Shown here in pieces: positions 33,346 through 44,559 of a DNA stretch of 64,000 bases. The position numbers and the translations under genes were made by a program. The stretch covers positions 12,772,001-12,836,000 of the forward strand of contig NC_052134.2 in the NCBI RefSeq assembly GCF_016086655.4, written 5' to 3'. The stretch is from Lepeophtheirus salmonis (taxonomy: Eukaryota; Arthropoda; Copepoda; Siphonostomatoida; Caligidae). The stretch's first letter is position 1; every line of letters starts with the position of its first letter. A model generated the notes under the pieces. That model was given only the letters and a program-made list of their open reading frames with translations, did no database searches and had not been told where the DNA came from.

Positions 33346-34655
33346 ATCGAGTGTAACTTTTGGACCACAGGTTGACTTACATAACCCAAGGGGTGGGGCG
33401 TATTGTGGGATATTAAAAGGGGTTCTTGATACTCAATATAGGGGTGGCAATAGGTTTTGATCCCTCTTCTGGACAGGCGGTTCACTTGATAATCTTTAAT
33501 AATCAAAATACCCACAATCATTTTACCTGACAATGTAAATGAATCTAAAATGACAAGTCTTCTGGAAACTTTATAGATTGGTATAGCATTTTGCTAATGT
33601 GTGTGTGTCCTTAATGCATGCCCACACCGTCTAACTTAGGAGGCTGAAACTTTGCATGTGTTTTTCTTTTGAACCTGGTCAGACTAAGACGGTCTGCCAA
33701 TTTTTTGGGGGTTCATATAAGGGGGCTTATGTCTTATCCAAAATACAAAAACCGGGTTTTTCTACTCATAAAGACTAGATAAGAGTTGGGTTATAAATCA
33801 AAAAGTGAATGACGTCTCGAAAAACATTTTTACGAATATTTTTCAAATATATATTAAAATTGTTTTGATGAAATGGCAAGTTATTGCATTGACACTGAAA
33901 ATTAAGTAATTGCCAAAACTATCATACTTTGCCTTTTGCTTTATTATTTTTAGTAGAAAATCAATTGTTTTTCAAACCCTAAATAATTCCCAAAAATTAA
34001 ATTTTTTTTGCAAAAAAAGTCTACAACTGTTTACAAAAAATTAAATTTTGGATTGTTTTTTGTAAAATTGAAAAAAATTGGATTGTTTTTTGTAAAATTG
34101 AAAAAAAAATTGGATTTTTTTCTAGTAAAAAGGAACAATTCCTTGATTTTTGTATAATGTAATCTAACATCATGTGTCAAATCTATGATATATAAGTAAG
34201 ATTAAGCACAATGATTTGCTACTAGTTGAACTTGTAGTAGATGTAACATTGTTGATCAATTTGGATCTCATAATAATAACTCAATAACAATCTTTATAAT
34301 TATGTAGAATAAAAGGAACTATAACAAATTGAAGCTCTTGAATACATATTTATCTAATATCAAATAATAATTGTTGGAAACTTTTAGTATGAAAATAATG
34401 TTGTATAAGCTTTTAATAATGATATGATTTGATGGGTTTCAATTAAAAGATTGAAGTTATTTCATATTGTCAAACAAGATGATTTTACTTTGACAAGAAT
34501 AATTATTATGTATTATAGATGTTAAATACAATTATTCAAAAAATAATAAAAACATACACAAGTGTGTAAATATGTATTTTTTTTTTAGTGGGACATCAAA
34601 ATAACATTAATTATTAAATTTAATTCCATGATACCTTAATGCATATTCAAAAGTA
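33346..34655. other. Non-coding stretch with repeats
   Basis: No gene is recognised. A family B repeat lies at 33632-33825. Tandem 31-bp units (TTGGATTGTTTTTTGTAAAA) lie at about 34050-34130. Confidence 0.5.
33632..33825 (+). repeat. Dispersed repeat family B, copy 2
   Basis: It contains AGGAGGCTGAAACTTTGCAT, then AAGACTAGATAAGAGTTGGG. The order matches 985-1135, with an extra central segment. Confidence 0.5.
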
Positions 34656-34959
34656 ATGAGAAGGTTGATTCTATCACTGCCATCTGTGTTCCTTCTCATA
34701 GTCCTTAATTATACCCCTTGGTAGGTAAGATAAAGGGGATTCAGTACCATGGCAAAAATACTTACCAATATCCATACATATGTTTTAAGCAAAATCATGC
34801 AAAACGAAATCAGGCAAAAGGTGTGTGTTTCCATTTGTATAAAGTCAAATCGATATATAATGGATGTACGTACGGCCATGGATTATGGTTTGCCACTTTG
34901 GTGTGCTCCTGGACACAATGTAGTGAATTTTTATTATGATTGTACGCCATCTTGTGAAA
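34656..34959 (+). pseudogene. Broken FN2 paralogue: signal exon plus one FN2 exon
   Basis: 34656-34720 encodes MRRLILSLPSVFLLIVLNYT, a good signal peptide, followed by a G|GTAGGT donor. The exon length is 65 nt (phase 2), whereas the paralogue has 64 (phase 1). 34790-34959 (acceptor TTTTAAG, donor A|GTAAAA) reads as an FN2 domain over three frames: KSCKTKSGKRCVFPFV, then YNGCTY, then LPLWCAP and YDCTPSC. Its length is 170 nt against the usual 177. It is most like exon 2 of the intact gene. No further exons follow. Several indels explain every break, so it is a pseudogene or a region of poor sequence quality. Confidence 0.75.
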
Positions 34960-35269
34960 GTAAAACAAAGAAAAACAATCTGCTCGCCCGTCTTTGTAGT
35001 ATTTCTCGGCCGTTTCAAGAGTACTCGAAAGTACTCGATACTTAAACCGTTTCTTAGGAGCAGTTAGATACTTATTTTTAATGGCTTTGATGCTTTGCTG
35101 TGGAGTTCTTGGGATTTTGCGACGGCCTAGATAAGAAATGAAAGGAGTAAGTGTTGGTTGTGTGAGACATCTTCTCAGGTACTACGTGGAGAAAATACTG
35201 ATCTTGATTCTAAAAGAAAGTATTTGTCGCTGTACTAGTAACAAATGTCCTATGACATACCTATAGAAG
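34960..35269. other. Short non-coding gap
   Basis: Nothing is recognised between the FN2 paralogue and the LINE. Confidence 0.5.
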
Positions 35270-37710
35270 GAAAAACCCATCTGAGTTACAGGAGAGTTTG
35301 ACTCATTTAAATCTGCGGCACTTCCAGTGTAAAATCACCAGTAAAACTGTAGCTAATGCAATTTTTCAGTGGCGTTTCCCATCCAAAGGAGACTTCAAGT
35401 TTTTTGATTACTTCGCAAGACCCATCAAAAAATCCTTTGATCCTATCCGAGAATCTGATCAGTCTTTGAAATACTTTGGATAGGCTCGAGTGTGGGCAGT
35501 TGGTGTATTTTAACCCTTTTGTAACTAGAAAGGGGTTCAATTGGACGGTCCAAAAATGTTTGTGTGTCCTACAATTTCCTGATCCAATAGGACTTGAGGT
35601 TTTCCAAAATTTAGCAAATGATATCACGCTTAAGCAGCCTTATTTTATTGGATTGTGTATTTTCTTCCTTAAGATTTTAAGGAAATCTTCCCCATTCAAT
35701 CTTCAATTACATTAATCTAAGAACCTATATTTGGTCAGAATGGAGATACTCGCAACAAGTGGGTGATTTTGGGTATAATGCACGTGTTCCATGCGCTAAT
35801 TTTATCCTATGTGCATAAATTTAGCTAAACGTAAGGGGTTAAATCTATTTTATCCTTGAGAGGATTTCTTTATAATTCATCAATATGCTATCCGGGCCAA
35901 CCGATGATCCTAATAATTTGATTTTTTTTCCCGAAACTAAATTGTGACCACTTTTTTGATATTAAGAGGCCATAAGGACATAAAAGTTCGAGTTTCTCTT
36001 CATTCACAAAAAGACCAGATTTGTGGAAAAACTTTTAAGTATGCGTATAAATGTTTTAATTGTTTTTTTGTGTTTTGATAGGACTTTCTCAAAACACGAT
36101 AGTTATGTCGTCTGCATAGCACAGACATTTTTAAGTTCTGTCCGATTGTTGAAATCCTTTTATCACGGCTTCTGAGTGAACATCAAGAATAAGTTTGTCA
36201 AAGCATATGATGAAAATAAATATCTCATCATGACTTTGGGTATATTTAATAGTGATGAATAGAGTTTCTAAGCTTTTTTATCTCTATGATTTGGTAAATT
36301 TATCAAATTAATTTAAATATATAGTCCCTTATGGTCAGATATTTTGGTATCGATTACTTTATATGACATGATTTATTGCTTTTGAATACCATGAATAGAA
36401 ATAGGTCAATTCTTGAGGGCGGGGGTTTGGAAGATCTTTTACGCCATACAGCTTTGTCATAGATATCATTTGCTTTTAATTATAGAGCAAAGGGTTCTTA
36501 GAGTCTCTGTTAGCGTCCAATTTTATATTTAAATCCCCACTCATAATTGTTAGACTGTGAGCCAAAATTGGTAAAAGTTTTTTACTATAAAAATTAGGGT
36601 TGTCCGAATTTGACCATAAATTCCCAGAATATGAAGAGTAATTCCCGAAAGGTTGCAGGATGCCTTTTTAAGGTTCCCATCCAATTCTCGAAATTGAATT
36701 GTTGGTTTGAAATTCTTGTTAACCAGCAGTGTGGCTCCACGTTTTGGATTTGAAAGTGGCTTGTCGAAGGCTCTTAAATTTAGATAAAAGTCCGGAACAC
36801 AAAAAAGGTTTTCTAAAAAACACCTAGTATCGGACAGAGTTAGAATGTCTGGGTAATCAAGATGTCGTAGAAGTCTCAATAATGCGTACTTTCTCTCCAA
36901 TGTTATCTGTGAAAAATAACTGACAAGCAGGGTTGTTCTTCTTTTTTAGTTTTGAAGACGAACTGATGGGAGACGATTGTGAAATTGACAATGCCCTCTT
37001 TGGATTTGATCCAGATCTAGACCTAAAGTTAAAATAGATTCCCCTTCCCTTGACCCTTGTTCCACTTCAGAGGTGGACGATTTCTGTCCATCTGTTTTAT
37101 TAGTGACACTTCGTATGTGTTCTTCCACCATGCATTCCTTCTTCGTTTGGAGTTCTGCAGTATTTTTTAAAGTTTGTGTAATTCAAAATTCTTCTGTTGG
37201 CCTTTTTGCACTCAAATGTACCTGATCGATAGGAGAATTGAGTTAAGAAGTTTTATTCGATTTATTTTCATTAATAATTCAGATTTTTTTCTTTTAGAAC
37301 TTGAGTATATTCGCTTATTTGCAGTCTTTTTTTCGGTGCAATTCAGACCATGATGTCCAGATTCAAAATATCTTTAGCATTGTAGTCTAACTCCGGGAAA
37401 TCGGAGATCAACAAGACTTTCATCCACACGCATTATTTGGGGGCTATTCAAGGGATCCCCTACCACCTCAAAAATATAATTTAAGGGTAACTGCTTCATA
37501 TTTACATTGTTGGAATAACGTTGGGTTTCTGCCTCTGCTATGGCTATAACAAAAGTTTTGCACCGGAAACTTATACTAAGGTCAATTTTGTTTTGTGCAT
37601 TTTGACATTTTCCTGTCTCTTAGAAAGGAATCTCGCATAAGAAATGATCTTGCCCTTTTTTTGAGGCAATTTATTGGGATCTGGAGAAGGGAACATTAGC
37701 ATTTTCTTCC
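35270..37710 (-). pseudogene. APE-type non-LTR retrotransposon (LINE), degraded
   Basis: On the minus strand, 37700-37370 resembles a nucleic-acid-binding ORF1 (KLPQKKGKIISYARFLSK and a later RVDESLVDLRF). 36900-36550 is an endonuclease domain: YPDILTLSDTRC, then RGATLLVNK. It continues to a GDLN motif near 36530 and an SDHKGL motif near 36330, the usual last motif of this nuclease family. Reverse transcriptase follows at about 36240-35930 with ICFDKLILD, IKG, CLCYADDITIV (catalytic YADD) and a LFVNEEK segment. 35627-35307 may be the C-terminal region. The part of the polymerase before the YADD region is missing. Frame breaks are frequent. A putative Tc1-type end (GGGCCAACCG) lies at 35894 within it. 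Confidence 0.7.
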
Positions 37711-37789
37711 ATTTCAAGGGATAGATTATGTATGAATATGAATGAATATATATATTATTTTTATAGAATTATAATGGAAATAGACCATT

Positions 37790-38060
37790 TTTATTCAATA
37801 CGACGCCCTGACTCAGCCTCAATGACGGCCTAAATCCTCTTTTTAAAGGCCAAAAAACCATTACGGATGTAGTTTTGGCAAGTCAGCCCGTGCAGCCTTG
37901 ATTGCGGACTCCAAAGATCTTACATACCCGTGAGGCTTGTTCAGGCAGCTCCTTTGAAATTTGCCTAAATGAAATGATCTTAAGGATTTAGGCTAAGGGA
38001 TCGGGGAGGCTGCATGTTCTTGGACAAATTCAAAAGAAACTTGACTCTATACTCTAATGT
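37790..38060 (-). pseudogene. Tc1/mariner-superfamily transposase, C-terminal fragment
   Basis: The minus strand reads NMQPPRS..SLNP.DHFIWANF, the last catalytic block (PxSPDLNPLDxxxW form), and ends with an AVIEAE tail. About 80 residues remain, with stops. The N-terminal part is not seen upstream. Confidence 0.6.
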
Positions 38061-39399
38061 ATTTCATATTTCCTTTCTCCTTGTTCTTATCTTCTTGTAT
38101 TTACTTTTATGTATTAAAGTACTGTATTTTACATAGTATAAATAGTCGTGTATTTTGTAAATAAATTAGAGTATGGTTTTGTATTATAAAGAATACACAT
38201 GATCTTATAATAAGTGTAGTCTTATTCCTCCACGCCATTTCTTCTCCTCATGTCTCTCGGTCATCCTGGATCTCTCCACCTATAAATAAGTTTGTGTCTC
38301 TCTCTCGTCAAGACACAACATATACAACCTGTGGCTGTGGTAATGAGATGTTTCCTGGCTGTTGATTTTGATCCCAAGTTTAATTAACCTTCGGAGCGTA
38401 AACGAGAACATATCTATCTTTTTGGCCATACCAAGAATCGTACACACTAGATTCTAGCAAGGTGTTTTTGACATATAAACTAAGGCATTTACTTTTACGT
38501 GTCGTTTCTGAGCATACCCAGACATTCTGTTGACTGTTCCTTACAGTTTCATATAGTTTTTTAATGTCATACACAACCATGCAGCTCAATTTTATTTAGC
38601 TAAGTCCCTATATGACTTTTTGAGTCATTACATAGTTTGAACAGTAATTTCCCATCAAGAAGCAGTGTAAAATTAAAACACAAATTTTTTTTGATCCATT
38701 GTTCTGCAAATATTAAAAGTAGCGTCACTTTTAGCACAATAACTCACAAACTTTGGTTCTTACAAAAAAATGAGATGAATTAAAACAAAAAGCGGTTACT
38801 TTTTGTGAAACTCGAAAACTTTACATATTATCACATATTAAATATTGTTTAATTATTTCTTAAGCTTTGGATGAGGTATATTTATATTAAATGAAATGTT
38901 GCTCAATCTTTACTGGCTACTAGAGCAGAAAATTTGGGCTATAAACTTGATTATCAGGATTTTCAAGGTAAAATCATAAAAAAAATACTATTTTAATCCA
39001 AGGGTAACAATTAGTTGACGAACTCTACAATAAATGAATCCCAACGAAGGACTAAAATGTTTGTAGTCATTGATTTTTACTTTACAACAGTTTCATTGCG
39101 TTCCCAGTACTTTTTTTTCTTGTTATATCCTATACTTACATTAACATACAAGTGCAATGTGCATTATGTAATGCACTTTTGATACTTGGAAAAAGCAAAA
39201 AAAAGGCCTGTGAGTCCACCCAAAAATTCAAACATTATTAATAAACCATTGTTGATTTGAAAATAAAAATAACTACCTAAATGAGATACTAATACTTTTG
39301 CATTTTGTTCCAGACAGGCCTAGGAGAATGAATAAATATTATATCTTCTTGTAAAGTTTTGTGGAAATATAACCAGGAAAAGTTAAAAATGTAAAAGTT
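38061..39399. other. Non-coding stretch, possible solo LTR
   Basis: No gene is recognised. 38050-38345 has a promoter-like layout with two TATAAATA motifs, an AATAAA-like signal and an end followed by GTGGCTGTGGTAATGAG, which faintly resembles the primer-binding region of Copia-type elements. I cannot identify both LTR ends, so this is a weak suggestion. Confidence 0.3.
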
Positions 39400-40620
39400 T
39401 ATTTTTACATAAGATCACATTATGATCCAAAAATGGATTTCCTATCATGTTTTTCGTACAATTTGTCCTATTCAATGGAACTTCAACTATAGGGATTGAT
39501 AGATTATAGAGTAACCCTATAGTATTAGGAAAAAGCTGTAGACAAGGCTATCCCGTATCTTCGTTACTGAAACAATTAATTTGTACCCTTATGCAAAAAT
39601 ATGCTTTTTATGTTTCCTTGCGAAGTAAAAGACATCAGATTGATCTTTATGCAAATGACTTGACACGATTGTGGAGGGTATTCTGGACAGACAAGTAATT
39701 AAAAGAATCGATATTTCACTCTCCCATTTCTATAATTTTTTTGTATTTATAAGGATGAACATCAAATGGAAAATACTTCCATTCTTCCTATAGGTCAATG
39801 GTGCACTGCACCTGCCATAATGATTGGATGATGGATAGTGGTTGAGTGTATAAAGATTTTGGGAATAGAATGGGAGATAAATCTATGTTCCTTATCTAAC
39901 TTTGTTAAGCTAAACTTCAAAGTCCACAAGTGGTGTTAGGCTGTAAGAAATTTAACTTACAAAACAGAGTAGACTTATAGGTACAACTAAAAATTAATTG
40001 ATCAAATGACTTATGTGGCCACAGCTCTGGCATTGGTAAGCAATGGTCTCTTTAAGCAAGAAGAATGGTCGTTTAATATATTATTTGATAAGAGATATGC
40101 CCCTGCCCGGAAGAAGCCTTTCTCTCAACTAGAAGGAGGCATAGTATTACTTTCAAATATTTAACCAAAAAATTATCCATAGATTATTACAGACCTCACC
40201 TCCAAATCTCTGTTGGAATGGAGGATATTCTACAGAGAGAAATCTCCCTATAAAATGTTGATGTTTGGTAGGGAATATTCCAACAGTGTAGTATCAAAAT
40301 ACTCCATGGACTTCGGAGCTGTATAAATAATTATATTGAGAAAATCCCTCTCTTTGATTCCAATAGCATAATAGATGTCATCCGCCAAAATGCAAAAAAG
40401 AAATCATTCATTAAGAACCTACGAAAACAATCAAAAGACCTGAAAACGATTTCCATTAACGAGGACATTCCTACATTTCATGAGATAGATGATAATTCGA
40501 TTTTTAATACTGCAAGACTCACAGTTATTGAGAGAAATCTATTTATTTTTTTGAAAAATTACATTTTTTGGATAAAATTCCAAAAAGAAATTTCATGTAA
40601 ATGTAAAAGGGATCTATTGA
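39400..40620 (+). pseudogene. LINE reverse-transcriptase fragment (plus strand)
   Basis: Around 39525-39680 the sequence reads CRQGYPVSSLL, the R-Q-G-x-P-x-S block, and then IDLYANDLTRLW, where YAND stands in place of the catalytic YADD. Further on are IKILGIEW (about 39850), a common RT C-terminal motif, and coding-like stretches to about 40540 (SFNILFDKRYAPARKK, LLEWRIFYRE). Stops and frameshifts separate them. It is a different copy from the LINE at 35.3-37.7 kb, and I cannot say whether it is the same family. Confidence 0.55.
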
Positions 40621-40919
40621 AAAATGTATAACTACGCTTTTTATAAAATATGACATTAATTCAGTAGACTTAGTTAATGTCTACTATCTTAGGTCATATC
40701 GTAGCTATATATTCGTTATCCTACAAATTTACCAAAAAACACACTAACAGAAACTAGTTGAAAGGAAGGAACACAAATTCAAGCATATTTATTGTATTTT
40801 ATTCTCTTAATTATTATTAAATATACATATATATATGTCCATTGTACTTGACTTCTTAAAAACGGCCTGTAATGAATAAAGATAATATTTATGAACTATA
40901 ATTAAATTATTTTCTTAAA

Positions 40920-42790
40920 GGAAGAATATAAAACCGATGAAAAGCTTGTGATTCATCACACCGAAAACCTTGATTAATAATTTCTTGAACTGAACAGTCA
41001 TTAGCTCTTTTTAAAACTACAACAACTCCTCTTCAGCTATGAGCTACAAAGCTTCAATATTAATATACTTGCCATTTGCATGATCTCTTAGCCATCTACT
41101 AGCAATCTGTAATCTGTAGAAAAGGGGTGACAATTCCCCCTCAATGTCACCAACAATTTATAATTTAATTCTAGTCTTATTTACATATTCAATGATAAGT
41201 CTAACTGGATCCTGTCTCTCGTATGAGAAAACTTGCAAAATTAATTCTACTTCTAATATGGCCTAAACTTGAATTTTTCTCCACTCAACAAGGGGAGAAG
41301 TATAAAAATTGCTATTCATTCTATAGCTTGAACTTAATAAAGTTAAAGAACTATCTCTAACTTTACTCGACAAAGCTACTAAAGTAAAAGACATCTTCGC
41401 TAGCATATCATATGATAAATTCTTGAGAAAACCTGACTCTTTTCATTTATTTAGGAGCACCTTAACATCCCACGTGTTTTGATATCTAGGTAACGGAGGA
41501 TTTAATTTAAACGACCCTTTCATAAATCTAGATAACAATTTATCCCATGATAATACCTCCAGCCTTACTTGGTTCTTTACTATAGCCGCTATTGTTGTTG
41601 CAAGGGCACTATAAGAAGCTGTAGGATGTGATGCTAGGAAATTCATAAGTACATTCCCGGACAAATTAAATGGAGATATATATACCTTTTCCTAGACAAA
41701 AATTATAGAAACGGATAAACGCCGATGTATAAGTTTTCGTAGTCGAGGAACGAATATCTGAAAATATAATATTAATTGCTTTAGTATCGAGGCCTTGATT
41801 TACTAAAGTCCCTCTTAAATCAGCCAATCCATTATAATTCCTAATTCTAGGAGGCTCTGAGGATCTAGGCACGAGAAAATTCCCCTACCTACTCCCAATT
41901 TCATTGATTTTCTCGACCTCTCCTGCAACTGTAGGAGCCACATTGCCCCTGTCAACTCGGGAGTTATTAGGATTGCAGGAGAACAACTTTTTTTCTTCAG
42001 TCTGCTCATCACTCTCGGACGCAGATGGACTGGAGGGAAAAAGTAGCGTCTGTTGTTCCACCTTATGGAGAACGCATCTAATTCCTCCACTTGATCGTCT
42101 CTCATGCAAGACACGTTATTTAAATTCACCTGGGAATCCTTTGATGCAAAGAAATCCACCTCGATCTGGAACCATTAGGAGGATATCTTGTTGAATACTT
42201 CTTTCCTCACCCCGAAGTCCCGCGTCTGAAGAGACTCCCTTAATAGAAAATCCTCTTGCGTGTTCTCTTTTGACAGGATCCATACAAAATCTGCCCAAAT
42301 TCTTCTCTCCATCAAACTCTTCCCTGTTCTTGCAGCTATATCGTTTTGGCGTTTCACTTTGATACCGTCCTTAAAAAACAAAAACAAAAAAACAGAGCGG
42401 TTGTATTATCAACATGAACTAGTATGTGTGAATGATTAATCATTAAACTTAACGCAATTTCTACAGCTGACATTTCGAGCTCGTTAATATGTAGATCTCT
42501 ATCATTCCCTTTTCAAAGTCCCTGTTCAAAGGCAACGTCTGAGAATGCTATACCATATCCTGATAAGGAAGCATTGGTAAAAACTTCCCACATTGGATTT
42601 AAATCTCTATTCACTGGTGTACAAGCCACTATTAGCTCTTCCCAAGATAATATTTTATTTCAAAGAATTGGGAGTCCTGAGTACCAAGTCTGCCAATACA
42701 ATCTACGAAGAAGACTGTCTGATTTTACTCGACCCCATTTGGAAAATGAAATGAAAGGATTATTCTATATTAACTCTTTACCCTTGTCAT
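40920..42790 (-). pseudogene. DIRS-type retrotransposon: RNase H and tyrosine recombinase, 5'-truncated
   Basis: On the minus strand, 42720-42400 encodes a DIRS-type RNase H: VFTNASLSGYGIAF, HINELEMSAVEIAL and VHVDNTTA. 42387-42175 continues it (KRQNDIAARTGKSLMERRIWADFVW, in part; then SKENTQ). From 41870 the tyrosine recombinase starts: STTKTYTSAFIRFYNFCLGKG, then SYSALATT and FMKGSFKLNPPLPRYQNTWD. Near 41090 lies RWLRDHANGKYINIEAL. The H-x-x-R motif appears as VAHS*RG (a stop replaces one residue). The catalytic Tyr is in AFHRFY near 40930. Frames are broken several times. The reverse transcriptase is absent and the remnant abuts a THAP fragment. Confidence 0.75.
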
Positions 42791-42903
42791 CATCAATACT
42801 ATAATTCAATCCAATGCCAAGTATAGTCAATCCATATGAATTGTTATTAGTAATTTGTATCGACTGTCACTCCATGGCGAATTGAATCTATGAAAACATA
42901 GTG

Positions 42904-43608
42904 TTACTTCGTCAATCCCAGTATGGAAGAACAAGTAATTGTGATAAATGAATTTGTTGAATTTTTAAATTTCAAATTATTTAGCAAAGCAGAGTTGAAG
43001 AAATAAAGTTTTGAAATACTTTCGTCTTCAAGACAATTCATTTTTTTACTCATAATTTCAATTGTTTCTTTCATTGAAGATATACCATAATTTAAATGTA
43101 ATATCTCTTTTAAGTACAAGTGGCAGTCATGCCAACTGCTTTTAACTTCAACTTCTTGCATATGAAAATTAAATGGAATTGAATTTAAAGTTAATGATCT
43201 ATTTTGTAAAGCTGAACATTTCCATTGGAACACATGCCACTCGGTCTTCAGAATTAAAGGCTGACAAGTCTAATTCTGCTTCGCTGGATAGATTATTCTT
43301 ACTATAGGTATGACCCGGTGGTAAGAGAACGTTTCTCGTTGGAATTGCATCACATTTATTTTTTTTGCCTGTCAGTGACGTATTTGAGGTAAACATTTTG
43401 CCTTCAAAATGTTTTTCACAAATCAGTGAGATTGGAGCTGGTTTCAAATTAAAGGAATATTAAGGTTAGATAACCATTGTCTTCTTCTAGTTAGTTCTCT
43501 TGTATTTTTTAGCAAAGGAATTCTAAAGAACTGTATGTTTCCATGATTTTTTTTTCGTATTCTGGATCCAGTTTGGTTCATACATACGAGCACGGAGCAT
43601 CTATCCAT
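42904..43608 (-). pseudogene. THAP-domain protein fragment (P-element-like)
   Basis: From the minus-strand ATG at 43608 the frame reads MDRCSVLVCMNQTG (C-x4-C), then IQFFRIPLL and RRRQWLSNL. After one frame change, 43447 onwards gives PAPISLICEKHFEGKMF and DAIPTRNV. Together these are the C2CH zinc ligands, the conserved Trp and the A-V-P-type end of a complete THAP domain. 43233-42904 continues with SWHDCHLYLKEIL and a Lys-rich stretch with no recognised motif. The break between the Trp and Cys-His halves could be a short intron or a frameshift. P-element transposase or a domesticated relative is the likely origin. Confidence 0.6.
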
Positions 43609-43949
43609 TATGAAAAAAATGAATGTAAGTTGAACAACAATAAAAAAAATCTATAAAGAGAAACGGAGAGTAAAACTACTTGGATTTTTAAAATATATCA
43701 AAACATTAGTTTAAAATAATTAAACTCAATATGCATATTTAGTTTTTAAATCAATTGACAGAATTTCATAAAATTGTACTTCGTCAATTTGTTCCTTCTT
43801 ACCTGAAGTACTTCCTTATAAGGATTGAAACTATTATAACATTAAATGTTCGTAATTATTAAAGAATAAAGTATTTAGGTAAAATTGAATGGATGATAAT
43901 TTAAAATAATATTTGAATGAGATTATTAACATGCATCATATGTCCCGAT

Positions 43950-44000
43950 ATTCTTACGTCACAATTCTATACATGATGTATGGAATTGTGACGTAAGAAT
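43950..44000. repeat. 51-nt near-perfect palindrome with TGACGTAA cores
   Basis: Two 25-nt arms (43950-43974 and 43976-44000) pair with one mismatch around a single central base. Each arm contains TTACGTCA/TGACGTAA, which is close to the CRE/ATF site. The arms begin ATTCTTACGTCACAATTC. Confidence 0.95.
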
Positions 44001-44136
44001 GTTAATTCACATCTTCTAAGAAAAAATGGCAACGTGGGTACACATAATTTTTACATGCTAACTGCCTCGTTACGTTACTTTCTTTTAACGCATTAACATA
44101 ACCTTGTATTCCTATTAACCTTGCTCTACACTACAT

Positions 44137-44171
44137 ATTGCAGCTTGTACAACATTGCAACTTGTACAAAA
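44137..44171. repeat. Two TTGTACAA-type units
   Basis: ATTGCAGCTTGTACAA and ATTGCAACTTGTACAA lie in direct repeat. They match the repeated units at 22071-22125. Confidence 0.7.
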
Positions 44172-44559
44172 CATTTATAATATAAATTTTCATATTACTT
44201 AATGATAGGCTTTGAAATCCTCAATTATTACAGTACACTACACGTCAATCAAAATACAAGTTGATCCATAAACATAATTTATTTTTTAGAGATGATTATA
44301 ATCAAATGATTAATTTATTTGTCAACGAAATATAATGCTGTTTCTTCATTGGATATAAATTATAGCCTCATAAATATACATACAAAACACTAAGTACTAG
44401 GATGGAAACCATAAAAAAGGATTTCGATCTACGTATGTACATCATTTTATAATCCATAAACAAACATAAAATTTTAACGAATCATCAATTGTTATTTCGA
44501 AATATCTACTACTTATTACTATTTACTTATTGTTACAATTCTATCTTTTTCCTCATATA

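Larger units (their letters stand above)
43609..44559. other. Non-coding stretch with a strong palindrome
   Basis: No gene is recognised. It holds the 51-nt palindrome at 43950-44000 and TTGTACAA repeats at 44137-44171. Confidence 0.5.
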
